Part shown: piece after piece, positions 1 through 5,576 of the stretch
How the letters are laid out: the number at the start of each line of letters is the position of its first letter
Position numbering within the stretch: the first letter of the stretch is position 1
Source of the DNA: an uncultured Bacillus sp.
Lineage (GTDB): Bacteria; Bacillota; Bacilli; Bacillales; Cytobacillaceae
Length of the DNA: 6,417 bases
Direction: 5' to 3'
NCBI GenBank assembly: GCA_937902115.1
Contig: CALGSR010000222.1
Coordinates: 1-6,417, forward strand
Notes under the pieces: model-generated
Database searches by the model: none
The model's input: only the letters and a program-made list of their open reading frames with translations
What the model was told of the DNA's origin: nothing
Program-made: the position numbers and the translations under genes

Positions 1-978
1 GGTGGGGCCGGATATATCGGCACACATACATGCGTCGCTTTACTAGAAGCGGGCCATACTGTGATTGTTGCCGATAATCTTTGCAACAGTAAAGCGGAAA
101 GTTTAGAAAAAGTAAAGCAAATCACCAATAAGGAAATAACATTCTATCAAATAGATGTGACCGATAAAGAGGCAGTGGATGGCATTTTTTCTAATCATGA
201 CCTTGATGGGGTTATTCACTTTGCCGGTCTGAAAGCGGTCGGCGAATCGGTTGAAAAACCGCTGACTTATTATTATAACAACATTGTCAGCACGATGATT
301 CTTGCGCAGGCTTGTCTGAAATATGGTGTCAATAAATTTGTCTTTAGCTCTTCAGCAACGGTTTATGGAGATAATACAGTTCCGTTTGTAGAAACGATGG
401 CGCTGTTGCCAACGACGAATCCTTATGGGGAAACGAAGGCGATGAGCGAACGGATTCTTACGGATATTGCCAAGGCGAACCCTGCTTTTTCTGTATCGCT
501 TCTGCGCTATTTTAATCCAGTGGGAGCCCATGAGAGCGGCTTAATTGGGGAGGCACCGAATGGAATTCCGAATAATCTCATGCCCTACGTCACTCAAGTG
601 GCTAAAGGTAAACGCGAAAGATTAAGAGTTTTTGGCAATGATTATCCAACAACCGATGGCACAGGAGTACGGGATTATATTCATGTCGTGGATCTGGCTG
701 AAGGTCATGTTGCCGCACTGGATCATTTAACGGCAGGGGTTCACATCTACAATTTGGGAACGGGTCGAGGCACAAGTGTATTAGAGTTGGTGAGAGCTTT
801 TGAAGAAGCGAACGATATTAAAATTCCCTTTGACATTGTAGAGCGCAGAGCGGGAGATATTGCCGAATGCTATGCTGATGCAACAAAAGCAGAGCGGGAA
901 TTGGGTTGGACGGCTAAACTTGATCTTGTAGCCATGTGCCGCGACTCTTGGCGCTTTGAGCGGAATTACAAAGAATAA
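1..978 (+). CDS. galE: UDP-glucose 4-epimerase, 5'-truncated by the window edge
   Basis: Interconverts UDP-glucose and UDP-galactose in the cytoplasm with bound NAD (Leloir pathway), supplying UDP-galactose for surface glycans. The frame is open from base 1, so 325 residues are visible; only about seven N-terminal residues seem to be missing, judged against the usual 330-340 residue family length. The fragment opens on the Rossmann NAD-binding motif GGAGYIG (residues 1-7). It then shows the SSSATVYG segment with the catalytic-site serine (about 118) and the catalytic YxxxK as NPYGETK (Tyr about 142, Lys about 146). LLRYFNPVGAH and RDYIHVVDLA are also typical of GalE in this extended short-chain dehydrogenase family. 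An internal GTG at 61 is not the true start, because it would remove the NAD-binding loop. The C-terminus is slightly short. A hairpin repeat starts on the first base after the stop codon. A related 4-epimerase acting on other UDP-sugars cannot be excluded. Confidence 0.93.
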   Translation, partial: GGAGYIGTHTCVALLEAGHTVIVADNLCNSKAESLEKVKQITNKEITFYQIDVTDKEAVDGIFSNHDLDGVIHFAGLKAVGESVEKPLTYYYNNIVSTMILAQACLKYGVNKFVFSSSATVYGDNTVPFVETMALLPTTNPYGETKAMSERILTDIAKANPAFSVSLLRYFNPVGAHESGLIGEAPNGIPNNLMPYVTQVAKGKRERLRVFGNDYPTTDGTGVRDYIHVVDLAEGHVAALDHLTAGVHIYNLGTGRGTSVLELVRAFEEANDIKIPFDIVERRAGDIAECYADATKAERELGWTAKLDLVAMCRDSWRFERNYKE

Positions 979-1005
979 GGGACAAGGGACCAGGTCCCTT
1001 GTCCC
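979..1005 (+). repeat. 27-bp GGGACA palindrome, class A, copy 1 (perfect)
   Basis: A perfect inverted repeat: 13-base arms (left arm GGGACAAGGGACC) around a single central A. It begins directly after the galE stop codon. As RNA it would form a very stable GC-rich hairpin at the end of the galE message. No T-run follows, so it is not a canonical intrinsic terminator. It is the reference copy for class A of the family found in every gap of this window. Confidence 0.9.
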
Positions 1006-1022
1006 AGCCTGATTGAGTCGTA

Positions 1023-1092
1023 GGGACAGGGTTCCGGGTTCCTTGTCCCATTTGGGGGATTTTAGGGAAACAGCGGAACCATCCCCGCGTTT
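1023..1092 (+). repeat. Composite repeat: class B GGGACA hairpin plus second palindrome
   Basis: The first part (1023-1049) is a 27-bp class B hairpin, left arm GGGACAGGGTTCC. Its arms pair except for two inner T-T mismatches and one possible G-U pair, giving a stem with an internal bulge. A 15-base spacer follows, then a second imperfect palindrome (1065-1092) running from GGGAAACAGCGG to CCGCGTTT. The same arrangement, with similar spacer bases (TTGGGG...), recurs at 2180-2248 and in broken form at 3773-3826. That recurrence makes it one unit rather than chance neighbours. Confidence 0.82.
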
Positions 1093-1098
1093 ATACTA

Positions 1099-1120
1099 GG
1101 GAAACAGGAGAAACGTCTCC
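1099..1120. repeat. Small hairpin motif (GGGAAAC...GAGAA type), copy 1
   Basis: Starts GGGAAACAGGAG and contains the stem AGGAGA / TCTCCT with a 4-base loop (1106-1121). It abuts the protease stop codon on the minus strand. Read on that strand, the hairpin is followed by TGTTTCCC, a weak T-rich stretch, so it may act as a poor terminator for the protease gene. Related copies lie at 3990-4012 and 5741-5761. Confidence 0.5.
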
Positions 1121-2008
1121 TTATTGCATTCCCAAGGATTGTTCTTTTTTATTCCTTTTTAAGACGATGTAAGCAAAAATGCTTTGAATAATGATGGAAG
1201 AAAGAACGGTAACGTAAATATTAATTTCTAATTCCATGAACATAGAAGGGATGTTTCCCGCAACATCCTGTTCCATGGTAAAAAATAAACAGAGAAACAC
1301 ATTATTCGCCGCATGGGCTCCGATCGCATACTCTAAACTATTCGTTTTGGCTGTAATATACGTTAAAATAAAGCCGCTAAAAATATAATCCAGGCCTACT
1401 ATCCAGCCATAGGACATTTCCGGATTTAAAAAATGCATGGCGCCAAAAATCCCTCCAATAATAAGAGAGAGGATAATGGGGCTTTTTGTAAATTTAGCCA
1501 GCCATTGCAAAAGCACTCCTCTGAAAACTAATTCTTCTGATGTAGTTTGAATTGGAACAAGAATCAGAGAAGCTAGGATTAGGAATGCGTATTCACGCCA
1601 ATTTGTAATGTTAAAAACAAAATTATCCGGATTGATTAATAAACTTCCAAAACTTACGATTGCTAATAAAACAAAGAAGATACTGAATCCAACGAATATT
1701 CTTTTCCAATTAATCCGTTTATATGGGGTAATCAGTGTCAGGAATTTTCGTTTTAAAATCCATTTAGCTGCTAGAAAACAACTTAATACGGTAAAAACGG
1801 TAAAGAATAATTCGACATATAAATTTAATGTCCCATTTAGAATCGTGAAACCGGGTCCTATCAGTGTTTCATCATAGGCGCGAATGCCGATTACAGCAGC
1901 TAGAGCAAAGATTATCATCAAAACACTTTCAACAATAAAAATAAAGATTAAAGACCAAATATATCTAGGATGGGTGTTCTTCCCATCGTTTACTTCTAAG
2001 AAATTCAA
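1121..2008 (-). CDS. CPBP family intramembrane metalloprotease
   Basis: A 295-residue, very hydrophobic protein with about eight likely membrane segments. It carries the three CPBP (CAAX protease and bacteriocin-processing, Abi) motifs: SEELVFRG with Glu158, Glu159 and Arg163; FGAMHF with His192; and HAANN with His232 and Asn236. These residues form the intramembrane metal site of this family, so the enzyme looks active. Family members process prenylated proteins in eukaryotes; in Firmicutes some act in bacteriocin immunity or in processing membrane proteins, but the substrate here is unknown. The start is TTG, chosen because AAGGAGG lies 10 bases upstream and the first in-frame ATG is not until residue 31, inside the first membrane segment. 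No bacteriocin gene is seen nearby. The gene stands alone, convergent with galE and divergent from the DUF2142 gene. Confidence 0.88.
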   Translation of the reverse strand: MNFLEVNDGKNTHPRYIWSLIFIFIVESVLMIIFALAAVIGIRAYDETLIGPGFTILNGTLNLYVELFFTVFTVLSCFLAAKWILKRKFLTLITPYKRINWKRIFVGFSIFFVLLAIVSFGSLLINPDNFVFNITNWREYAFLILASLILVPIQTTSEELVFRGVLLQWLAKFTKSPIILSLIIGGIFGAMHFLNPEMSYGWIVGLDYIFSGFILTYITAKTNSLEYAIGAHAANNVFLCLFFTMEQDVAGNIPSMFMELEINIYVTVLSSIIIQSIFAYIVLKRNKKEQSLGMQ

Positions 2009-2018
2009 TTCTCCTAAT

Positions 2019-2025
2019 CCTCCTT
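2019..2025 (-). promoter_or_regulatory. Ribosome binding site fixing the TTG start of the CPBP gene
   Basis: On the minus strand AAGGAGG stands 10 bases before TTG at 2008-2006. A second AGGAG (2011-2015) lies closer to the start. The full-strength site supports the TTG start over the internal ATG at residue 31. Confidence 0.75.
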
Positions 2026-2089
2026 GAAATACGGGGCCTTTCCTCTACTTTCCTAACTTTCACTAAATTATTTTCTGCTCCTATTCCTT

Positions 2090-2118
2090 ATTATATATAG
2101 ACCATTCACCGCCCCTAA
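2090..2118 (-). promoter_or_regulatory. Possible sigma-A promoter of the CPBP gene
   Basis: On the minus strand, TATAAT (2095-2090) lies 17 bases from TTAGGG (2118-2113). The -10 is perfect and the -35 is poor, which suggests a weak or activated promoter. The transcript leader would be about 75 bases. A 16-bp palindrome sits just upstream. Confidence 0.38.
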
Positions 2119-2126
2119 GCGCAAAT

Positions 2127-2142
2127 AGTAATACGTATTACT
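2127..2142. promoter_or_regulatory. 16-bp perfect palindrome, candidate operator
   Basis: AGTAATACGTATTACT is a perfect 8+8 inverted repeat without a spacer. It lies about 9 bases upstream of the proposed -35 of the CPBP gene and 212 bases before the DUF2142 start. Size and AT-rich symmetry fit a dimeric regulator site (GntR or TetR type are possibilities), but no regulator gene is in the window and I cannot name the protein. Confidence 0.4.
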
Positions 2143-2179
2143 GTGGAATAGGTTTCAACAATTGGAAGTATTTGTAGAA

Positions 2180-2248
2180 GGGACAGGGTTCCGGGTTCAA
2201 TGTCCCACTTGGGGTATTCTGGGAAACAGCGGACCGTCCCAGCGTTTC
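2180..2248 (+). repeat. Composite repeat: class B hairpin plus second palindrome, copy 2
   Basis: The class B hairpin (2180-2206) shares its first 19 bases with the copy at 1023. The spacer CTTGGGGTATTCT follows, then the second palindrome (2221-2248), GAAACAGCGG to AGCGTTTC. Lengths of 69 and 70 bases for the two full composites, with conserved order, show a real repeated unit. It sits between the divergent CPBP and DUF2142 genes, where a terminator would have no job. Confidence 0.82.
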
Positions 2249-2254
2249 TTTGTA

Positions 2255-2307
2255 ACCATATTCTGGTGGGACAGGGGACCTGGTCCCTTGTCCCACCAGA
2301 ATATGGT
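2255..2307 (-). repeat. Class A hairpin with extended arms: 53-base inverted repeat
   Basis: A 26-base arm, a single T, and a 26-base complementary arm, with one mismatch that could be a G-U pair in RNA. The inner 27 bases (2268-2294) are a class A GGGACA element in reverse orientation (central T). The outer 13 bases (ACCATATTCTGGT and its complement) are unrelated to other copies and are perfectly symmetrical. It lies 47 bases before the DUF2142 start, so it may fall in that gene's leader or promoter. No T-run follows on either side. Confidence 0.88.
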
Positions 2308-2342
2308 AAGATGTCTTTAGTGATGATTTAATATTTTTGTAT

Positions 2343-2347
2343 GGAGG
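2343..2347 (+). promoter_or_regulatory. Ribosome binding site fixing the GTG start of the DUF2142 gene
   Basis: GGAGG lies 7 bases before GTG at 2355. The ATG at 2341, which overlaps this site, is in another frame and is not the start. Confidence 0.75.
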
Positions 2348-2354
2348 TAAATAA

Positions 2355-3728
2355 GTGGGAGAAGCATTGGTAAAAGTAAAATCGAAAATTCATTATTTAT
2401 TCCTTATCTTGGTTATTCCAATAGGTATTTTCTGGGCATATTTGATCCCCCCGTTTCAAACACCTGATGAAACGGTGCATTTTTATCGTGCCTATGAAGT
2501 AGCGGAAGGTCATATGACGAGCGGGCATGATGAAAATGGAAGGATTGGCAACTATTTTTCTGCTTCGATTCAAGAGTTTGCCGATAAAGTCAAGGTAAGG
2601 GATATAATTTTTCATCCTGAAGTTAAACTATCAAGTGAAGAATTAGAAGAGGCCAAAAAAATATACATATCCGAGGGAAATCAAATTTTTTATGAATTTC
2701 CGTCAAGCGCTATCTACAGTCCAATCCCTTATCTGCCGCAGGCAATTGGTATTTTTATTGCCAAAGGGTTAGATTGGTCCGTTTTTAATATTCTGTTAAC
2801 AGCGAGGGTGTTTAATTTACTCGCTTATGCGTTATTGACTTTTTATGCGATTAAGATTATGCCGAAGCTTAAAGGCTGTTTATTTTTATTAGCACTCATG
2901 CCGATGAGTCTCCATCAGGCTGCCTCCATTAGCGGAGATGCTTTGCTTTTTGGTGTCGCATTTTTGCTGATTGCATATGTTTGCCGGCTTATTTTTTCAG
3001 AGGAAGCGACTGCGTTTACAAAAAAGGATTTTCTGATTATTCTAGCCTTATCGATCGCAGTATCCTTAGCAAAACCGGCTTATTTTGTACTTTTTTTGAT
3101 GCTCTTTTTAATTCCGCTGCAAAAGTATAAAAGTCGGGGAGCTTATTGGAAAAATAATATTGCCATTGGGGTTCTTTCCATAGCGGCATTATTTAGCTGG
3201 ATGGCCTTTGGAAATGAATCGGCAGCGAATAATGATCCAATCGAACAAACAAAATGGATCTTATTGCATCCGTTGCAATATACGGAACAACTTTTAGGCA
3301 CGTTTCTCTATGGAGATCAGCTACCCCTCCAGTTTGTCGGCGTGCTTGGCTGGTTAGATACGCCAATCCCTTATGCCATCAGTTTTCTATTTGCAATCCT
3401 TTTTACAACTTCCATTATTATGGAAAAAAGGGGCGAACCTGAAAAGAAAGAGACCGTTATGCGCGGGCTGCTCCTATTGGTCATTTACCTAATCGAAGCG
3501 GCAATCGTCGTGACCATGTTATTTTTAGCATGGCCGCAAGATGATCCGAGAATGGTACTCGGCGTCCAGGGGAGGTATTTTATTCCGATTTTTCCGTTGC
3601 TGGCCTATGGTTTATACGCCGCTCTCCCAGGGATAAAAAAAATCCCGGTGTCGATTTATTACACGGCAGCCGTCATTATCAGTCTCTTCATCTCATCCTA
3701 CTGGCTATACCAGCGCTTTTATCAATGA
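2355..3728 (+). CDS. DUF2142 family polytopic membrane protein
   Basis: A 457-residue membrane protein with roughly ten to twelve hydrophobic segments. Family signatures are in order: PPFQTPDE with a following His42 just after the first membrane segment (residues 32-42), SPIPYLPQ (122-129), MPMSLHQAASISGD (182-195), GWLDTP (332-337) and QGRYFIP near the C-terminus (405-411). DUF2142 proteins have no settled biochemical role; they often occur near polysaccharide genes and resemble integral-membrane (GT-C type) glycosyltransferases, with an acidic residue after the first membrane helix, here Asp38/Glu39. A role in cell-surface glycan assembly is therefore an inference, mildly supported by galE 1.4 kb away. 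The length is normal and the frame intact. The GTG start has GGAGG at good spacing. An intrinsic terminator lies about 190 bases after the stop, beyond three repeat copies. Confidence 0.87.
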   Translation: MGEALVKVKSKIHYLFLILVIPIGIFWAYLIPPFQTPDETVHFYRAYEVAEGHMTSGHDENGRIGNYFSASIQEFADKVKVRDIIFHPEVKLSSEELEEAKKIYISEGNQIFYEFPSSAIYSPIPYLPQAIGIFIAKGLDWSVFNILLTARVFNLLAYALLTFYAIKIMPKLKGCLFLLALMPMSLHQAASISGDALLFGVAFLLIAYVCRLIFSEEATAFTKKDFLIILALSIAVSLAKPAYFVLFLMLFLIPLQKYKSRGAYWKNNIAIGVLSIAALFSWMAFGNESAANNDPIEQTKWILLHPLQYTEQLLGTFLYGDQLPLQFVGVLGWLDTPIPYAISFLFAILFTTSIIMEKRGEPEKKETVMRGLLLLVIYLIEAAIVVTMLFLAWPQDDPRMVLGVQGRYFIPIFPLLAYGLYAALPGIKKIPVSIYYTAAVIISLFISSYWLYQRFYQ

Positions 3729-3740
3729 CAGGAGGGGCAA

Positions 3741-3758
3741 GACAAGGTTCTGGGTTCC
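3741..3758 (+). repeat. Degraded GGGACA hairpin remnant
   Basis: GACAAGGTTCTGGGTTCC matches the 5' two-thirds of a class B element but lacks the final TTGTCCC. The following ATTTCAAAGA is the same as the bases following the copy at 3830-3856. That shared flank suggests a duplicated longer segment or an internal deletion. It starts 12 bases after the DUF2142 stop. Confidence 0.5.
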
Positions 3759-3772
3759 ATTTCAAAGAGGAA

Positions 3773-3826
3773 GGGACAGGGTTCCAGATCCCTTGTACCG
3801 CTTGGGATATTTGAAACAGCGGGGGA
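3773..3826 (+). repeat. Composite repeat, class B-like, broken copy
   Basis: The 27-bp hairpin (3773-3799) begins GGGACAGGGTTCCAG and ends TTGTACC, one base off the usual GTCCC. It is followed by the composite spacer (CTTGGGATATT) and GAAACAGCGG. The right half of the second palindrome is absent and another hairpin begins within a few bases. The unit thus looks truncated at about 3826, perhaps by arrival of the next copy. Confidence 0.65.
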
Positions 3827-3829
3827 GGT

Positions 3830-3856
3830 GGGACAAGGTTCCAGGTCCCGTGTCCC
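3830..3856 (+). repeat. 27-bp GGGACA hairpin, class A/B intermediate
   Basis: Left arm GGGACAAGGTTCC (A-like outside, B-like TT inside), central A, right arm GGTCCCGTGTCCC. Three positions in the stem do not pair, so this copy has decayed or recombined between classes. Confidence 0.75.
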
Positions 3857-3918
3857 ATTTCAAAGACAAAGTGATAGGTGAGGCATACTGAGGGATTCAT
3901 ATGTTTTCAAGAAGTGGG

Positions 3919-3952
3919 GGGCGATCACAAGTTGATCGCCCTGCTTATTTTT
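3919..3952 (+). terminator. Intrinsic terminator of the DUF2142 gene
   Basis: GGGCGATCA, a 5-base loop (CAAGT), and TGATCGCCC form a perfect 9-bp stem, followed by TGCTTATTTTT. This is a standard Rho-independent terminator on the plus strand. It is distinct in sequence from the GGGACA repeats and is the best terminator in the window. Confidence 0.75.
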
Positions 3953-3981
3953 AAGAAGTGGCAGGGGCTTTTTCTGTTGCT

Positions 3982-4012
3982 AAAAAACAGGGAAACGCGA
4001 GAAGCGTCCCCC
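3982..4012 (-). terminator. Probable terminator of the acetyltransferase gene, built from small hairpin motif copy 2
   Basis: On the plus strand this reads as an A-tract, then GGGAAACGC, GAGAA, GCGTCCC. On the minus strand it gives GGGACGC, loop TTCTC, GCG-T-(TT)-CCC with a two-base bulge, followed by TGTTTTTT: an intrinsic terminator 19 to 46 bases after the acetyltransferase stop. It belongs to the same small family as 1099-1120 and 5741-5761. Confidence 0.6.
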
Positions 4013-4028
4013 CTATTTTCTATCCTGT

Positions 4029-4562
4029 TTATTGAAAAATCAGCATATAGTCGTCGTTTTCGCCTAGCTTGCCATGATTTTTGAATCCATAACGCTCAAA
4101 ATACTGGACGTTTTGTTCTGAATCCGTCCAAAGGCAGATGGGGGATTGCAGGTTTTTCGCTAAATCAATCACCTTTTGCATCATCTTGTAGCCTTCGCCT
4201 TTTTGAGTGGAATGGATATTGAGTATTTCGAGAATAAAATTATGTCCTGGAAAGAATGACTGTATTTCTTCGGTTGGCCGGTTCAAACCAATGGCGATGA
4301 CCGCCTTTAAATTCTGCTTGAAGAGGATTAAGCCTCTGCCTTTTGGGAGGATTGCCAAGTAAAAGTTGAATTCTGTCTGCTTGAGAACCCATTTTAAATA
4401 TTGCTTTGCTTTTTCATCCGCATTTTTATCCTTTTCTATGGCCGCGATTTCAGCTTGCAAAGCGGCTCTAGCTTGCGGGTGCATCGTTTTCATGTTTTGC
4501 GTGAAGACGTCGTTGTGCAAATCCCCTGTAAAATCAACTAAGCCTTTTTCGGTATTGTTCAT
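4029..4562 (-). CDS. GNAT family N-acetyltransferase
   Basis: A 177-residue soluble protein whose C-terminal half has the GNAT fold signature. The acetyl-CoA binding motif A is LEILNIHSTQKGEGYKMM (residues 111-128), with QKGEG as the pyrophosphate loop; the usual first Gln/Arg position is Thr119. Motif B follows as LWTDSEQNVQYFERYGFK (144-161), where the Asn and Tyr positions are typical. The N-terminal half is charged and partly helical and I do not recognise it as a known domain. The acceptor substrate cannot be inferred. The ATG start has AAAGGAG 8 bases upstream. The gene is divergent from ydcF and convergent with DUF2142, so it is probably transcribed alone. Confidence 0.85.
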   Translation of the reverse strand: MNNTEKGLVDFTGDLHNDVFTQNMKTMHPQARAALQAEIAAIEKDKNADEKAKQYLKWVLKQTEFNFYLAILPKGRGLILFKQNLKAVIAIGLNRPTEEIQSFFPGHNFILEILNIHSTQKGEGYKMMQKVIDLAKNLQSPICLWTDSEQNVQYFERYGFKNHGKLGENDDYMLIFQ

Positions 4563-4674
4563 CTATAATTCTCCTTTGATAAAATTCCACTTTTTAAGTT
4601 ATTTTTCCATTTTCCTCTAAATTCCATCTTGTTGTTTTGTGAACTATTTATTATCATAGCTTTTTATATGTGGT

Positions 4675-4701
4675 GGGACAAGGGACCAGGTTCCTTGTCC
4701 C
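4675..4701 (+). repeat. 27-bp GGGACA hairpin, class A, left member of a pair
   Basis: GGGACAAGGGACC, central A, GGTTCCTTGTCCC. It differs from the perfect copy at 979 by one base (C to T in the right arm), which leaves a G-T pair. It lies between the divergent acetyltransferase and ydcF genes and is separated from the next copy by only one base. Confidence 0.85.
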
Positions 4702-4702
4702 G

Positions 4703-4729
4703 GGGACAGTGAACCCGGAACCCTGTCCC
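4703..4729 (-). repeat. 27-bp GGGACA hairpin, class B, inverted right member of a pair
   Basis: On the minus strand it reads GGGACAGGGTTCCGGGTTCA then CTGTCCC, class B. With the class A copy at 4675-4701 it makes an inverted A/B pair one base apart. Each could fold alone, or the two could pair with each other into a longer imperfect stem. Confidence 0.85.
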
Positions 4730-4746
4730 TCGCTTCTTTTCTTTAT

Positions 4747-4752
4747 TATAAT
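4747..4752 (+). promoter_or_regulatory. Possible -10 element for ydcF
   Basis: TATAAT, 55 bases before the ydcF start. At 17 to 18 bases upstream, only the end of the repeat (TGTCCC) is found, which is not a good -35. If this promoter is real, the hairpin element occupies its -35 region. Confidence 0.28.
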
Positions 4753-4807
4753 AGATTTGCGTAAGTGCGATTATAAGTCGTAAAAAATAAAAGGGACAAT
4801 ATTTATC

Positions 4808-5461
4808 ATGAAGATGGAAAACAATGTGAACGATGGTATGAGAGGGAAAGGGAAGAGAAAATGGCTGTTTGCTGGGGGATTGTTTTGTGTTCTTGGTTTG
4901 GTGGCAGCGGGTTTCTTTTTTCCACGAGCGCTTTTAATTGATTTTTTATTTTATGAAGAGAAGCCGGTGAAAGCAGATGTGATCATTCTGCTTAGCGGGG
5001 AAAAGGAAGAGCGGGGGCGGATGACGAAGGTTGCGGAATTGTATCATGCCGGGTATGCGGAGAAGGTTTTGTTAACGAATGCCAGGTCGCCGGGGAGTTC
5101 CTTTGAGTATGCGGAATCCTTTGGCATCCCTCATGATGCTCTTTTAGCAGAAAATAAAGCAACCAGTACCTATGAAAATGCGCTTTATTCAAAAAAAATC
5201 ATCTTGGAACAAGGCTTTGAATCTGCGTTGGTGGTGACGAGTAATTATCATATGAGGAGATCGAAATTGGCCTTTGAGCGGGTATATCGCGGCAGCAACG
5301 TTACATTCACATACGTGCCACACCATCCGAAACCGATCACGAGAGATAGCTGGAACGAAAATCGTCAGTTATTCCAAAAAGAATACAAGAATCTAATTGG
5401 TGGTTACTTCCTATACTTTGACGGAATCATCACCCCCTTGCGAGAAACATTAGAAGAATAA
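4808..5461 (+). CDS. Membrane-anchored YdcF/DUF218 family protein
   Basis: A 217-residue protein: a short basic N-terminus (residues 12-18), one membrane segment (about 19-40), then a DUF218 domain (about 55-195) probably outside the membrane by the positive-inside rule. Family motifs are visible: DVIILLSG with following Glu and Arg residues (57-71), TSTYENA (119-125), and VVTSNYHMRRS (142-152) with conserved His148 and Arg150/151. DUF218 members include E. coli YdcF, SanA and ElyC; several affect envelope integrity or vancomycin sensitivity, but the reaction is not established. The ATG at 4808 has only a weak site (AAAAGGGA, about 12 bases away); the ATG at 4814 is an alternative. A class A hairpin begins 3 bases after the stop. 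Confidence 0.85.
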   Translation: MKMENNVNDGMRGKGKRKWLFAGGLFCVLGLVAAGFFFPRALLIDFLFYEEKPVKADVIILLSGEKEERGRMTKVAELYHAGYAEKVLLTNARSPGSSFEYAESFGIPHDALLAENKATSTYENALYSKKIILEQGFESALVVTSNYHMRRSKLAFERVYRGSNVTFTYVPHHPKPITRDSWNENRQLFQKEYKNLIGGYFLYFDGIITPLRETLEE

Positions 5462-5464
5462 GGT

Positions 5465-5491
5465 GGGACGAGGGACCAGGTCCCTCGTCCC
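5465..5491 (+). repeat. 27-bp GGGACA palindrome, class A, with compensatory change
   Basis: A perfect palindrome with 13-base arms (GGGACGAGGGACC) around a central A. Relative to the copy at 979 it has A to G at position 6 and T to C at the paired position 22, so the stem stays perfect. It begins 3 bases after the ydcF stop codon, and no T-run follows it. Confidence 0.9.
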
Positions 5492-5516
5492 GTTCTTGTC
5501 TCAATTTTGGAAGGAA

Positions 5517-5534
5517 TTGTGAACTATATTACAA
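5517..5534. promoter_or_regulatory. Weak Rex-like site
   Basis: TTGTGAACTATATTACAA has a full left half-site of the Rex (NADH-sensing repressor) consensus and a right half with one outer mismatch; the centre is not symmetrical. It lies about 270 bases before yitT and not near a clear promoter, so it may be chance. The same 11 bases, TTGTGAACTAT, recur at 4637-4647. Confidence 0.22.
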
Positions 5535-5576
5535 ACTGTAGAAGGGATCCGTAAGTGGCAAAATCCCTTATGGGCC

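Noticed and set aside
979..1049. GGGACA hairpins as a CRISPR array
   Set aside because: Spacing between copies is irregular (1 to over 100 bases), copies are in both orientations and in separate gaps, and no cas gene is present.
1608..1877. 89-residue plus-strand frame inside the CPBP gene
   Set aside because: It is antisense to a well-supported gene and has no start signal or family resemblance.
2255..2307. Terminal inverted repeats of an insertion sequence
   Set aside because: The arms are separated by a single base and there is no transposase between or beside them.
2268..2332. Promoter for the DUF2142 gene within or just after the repeat
   Set aside because: TTTAAT at 2327 is an acceptable -10, but the sequence 17 bases upstream (TGGTAA) matches only three of six -35 positions. 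It is too weak to list.
3688..3900. 70-residue minus-strand open frame after DUF2142
   Set aside because: It is made mostly of the GGGACA repeats read in reverse, has low-complexity Pro/Trp-rich sequence and overlaps the end of the DUF2142 gene.
3878..4084. 68-residue plus-strand open frame
   Set aside because: It spans the DUF2142 terminator and runs into the opposite-strand acetyltransferase. It has no ribosome binding site and no recognisable sequence.
5542..5569. AAGGGAT ... ATCCCTT stem as a ydcF terminator
   Set aside because: Only 7 base pairs with a 14-base loop and no T-run.
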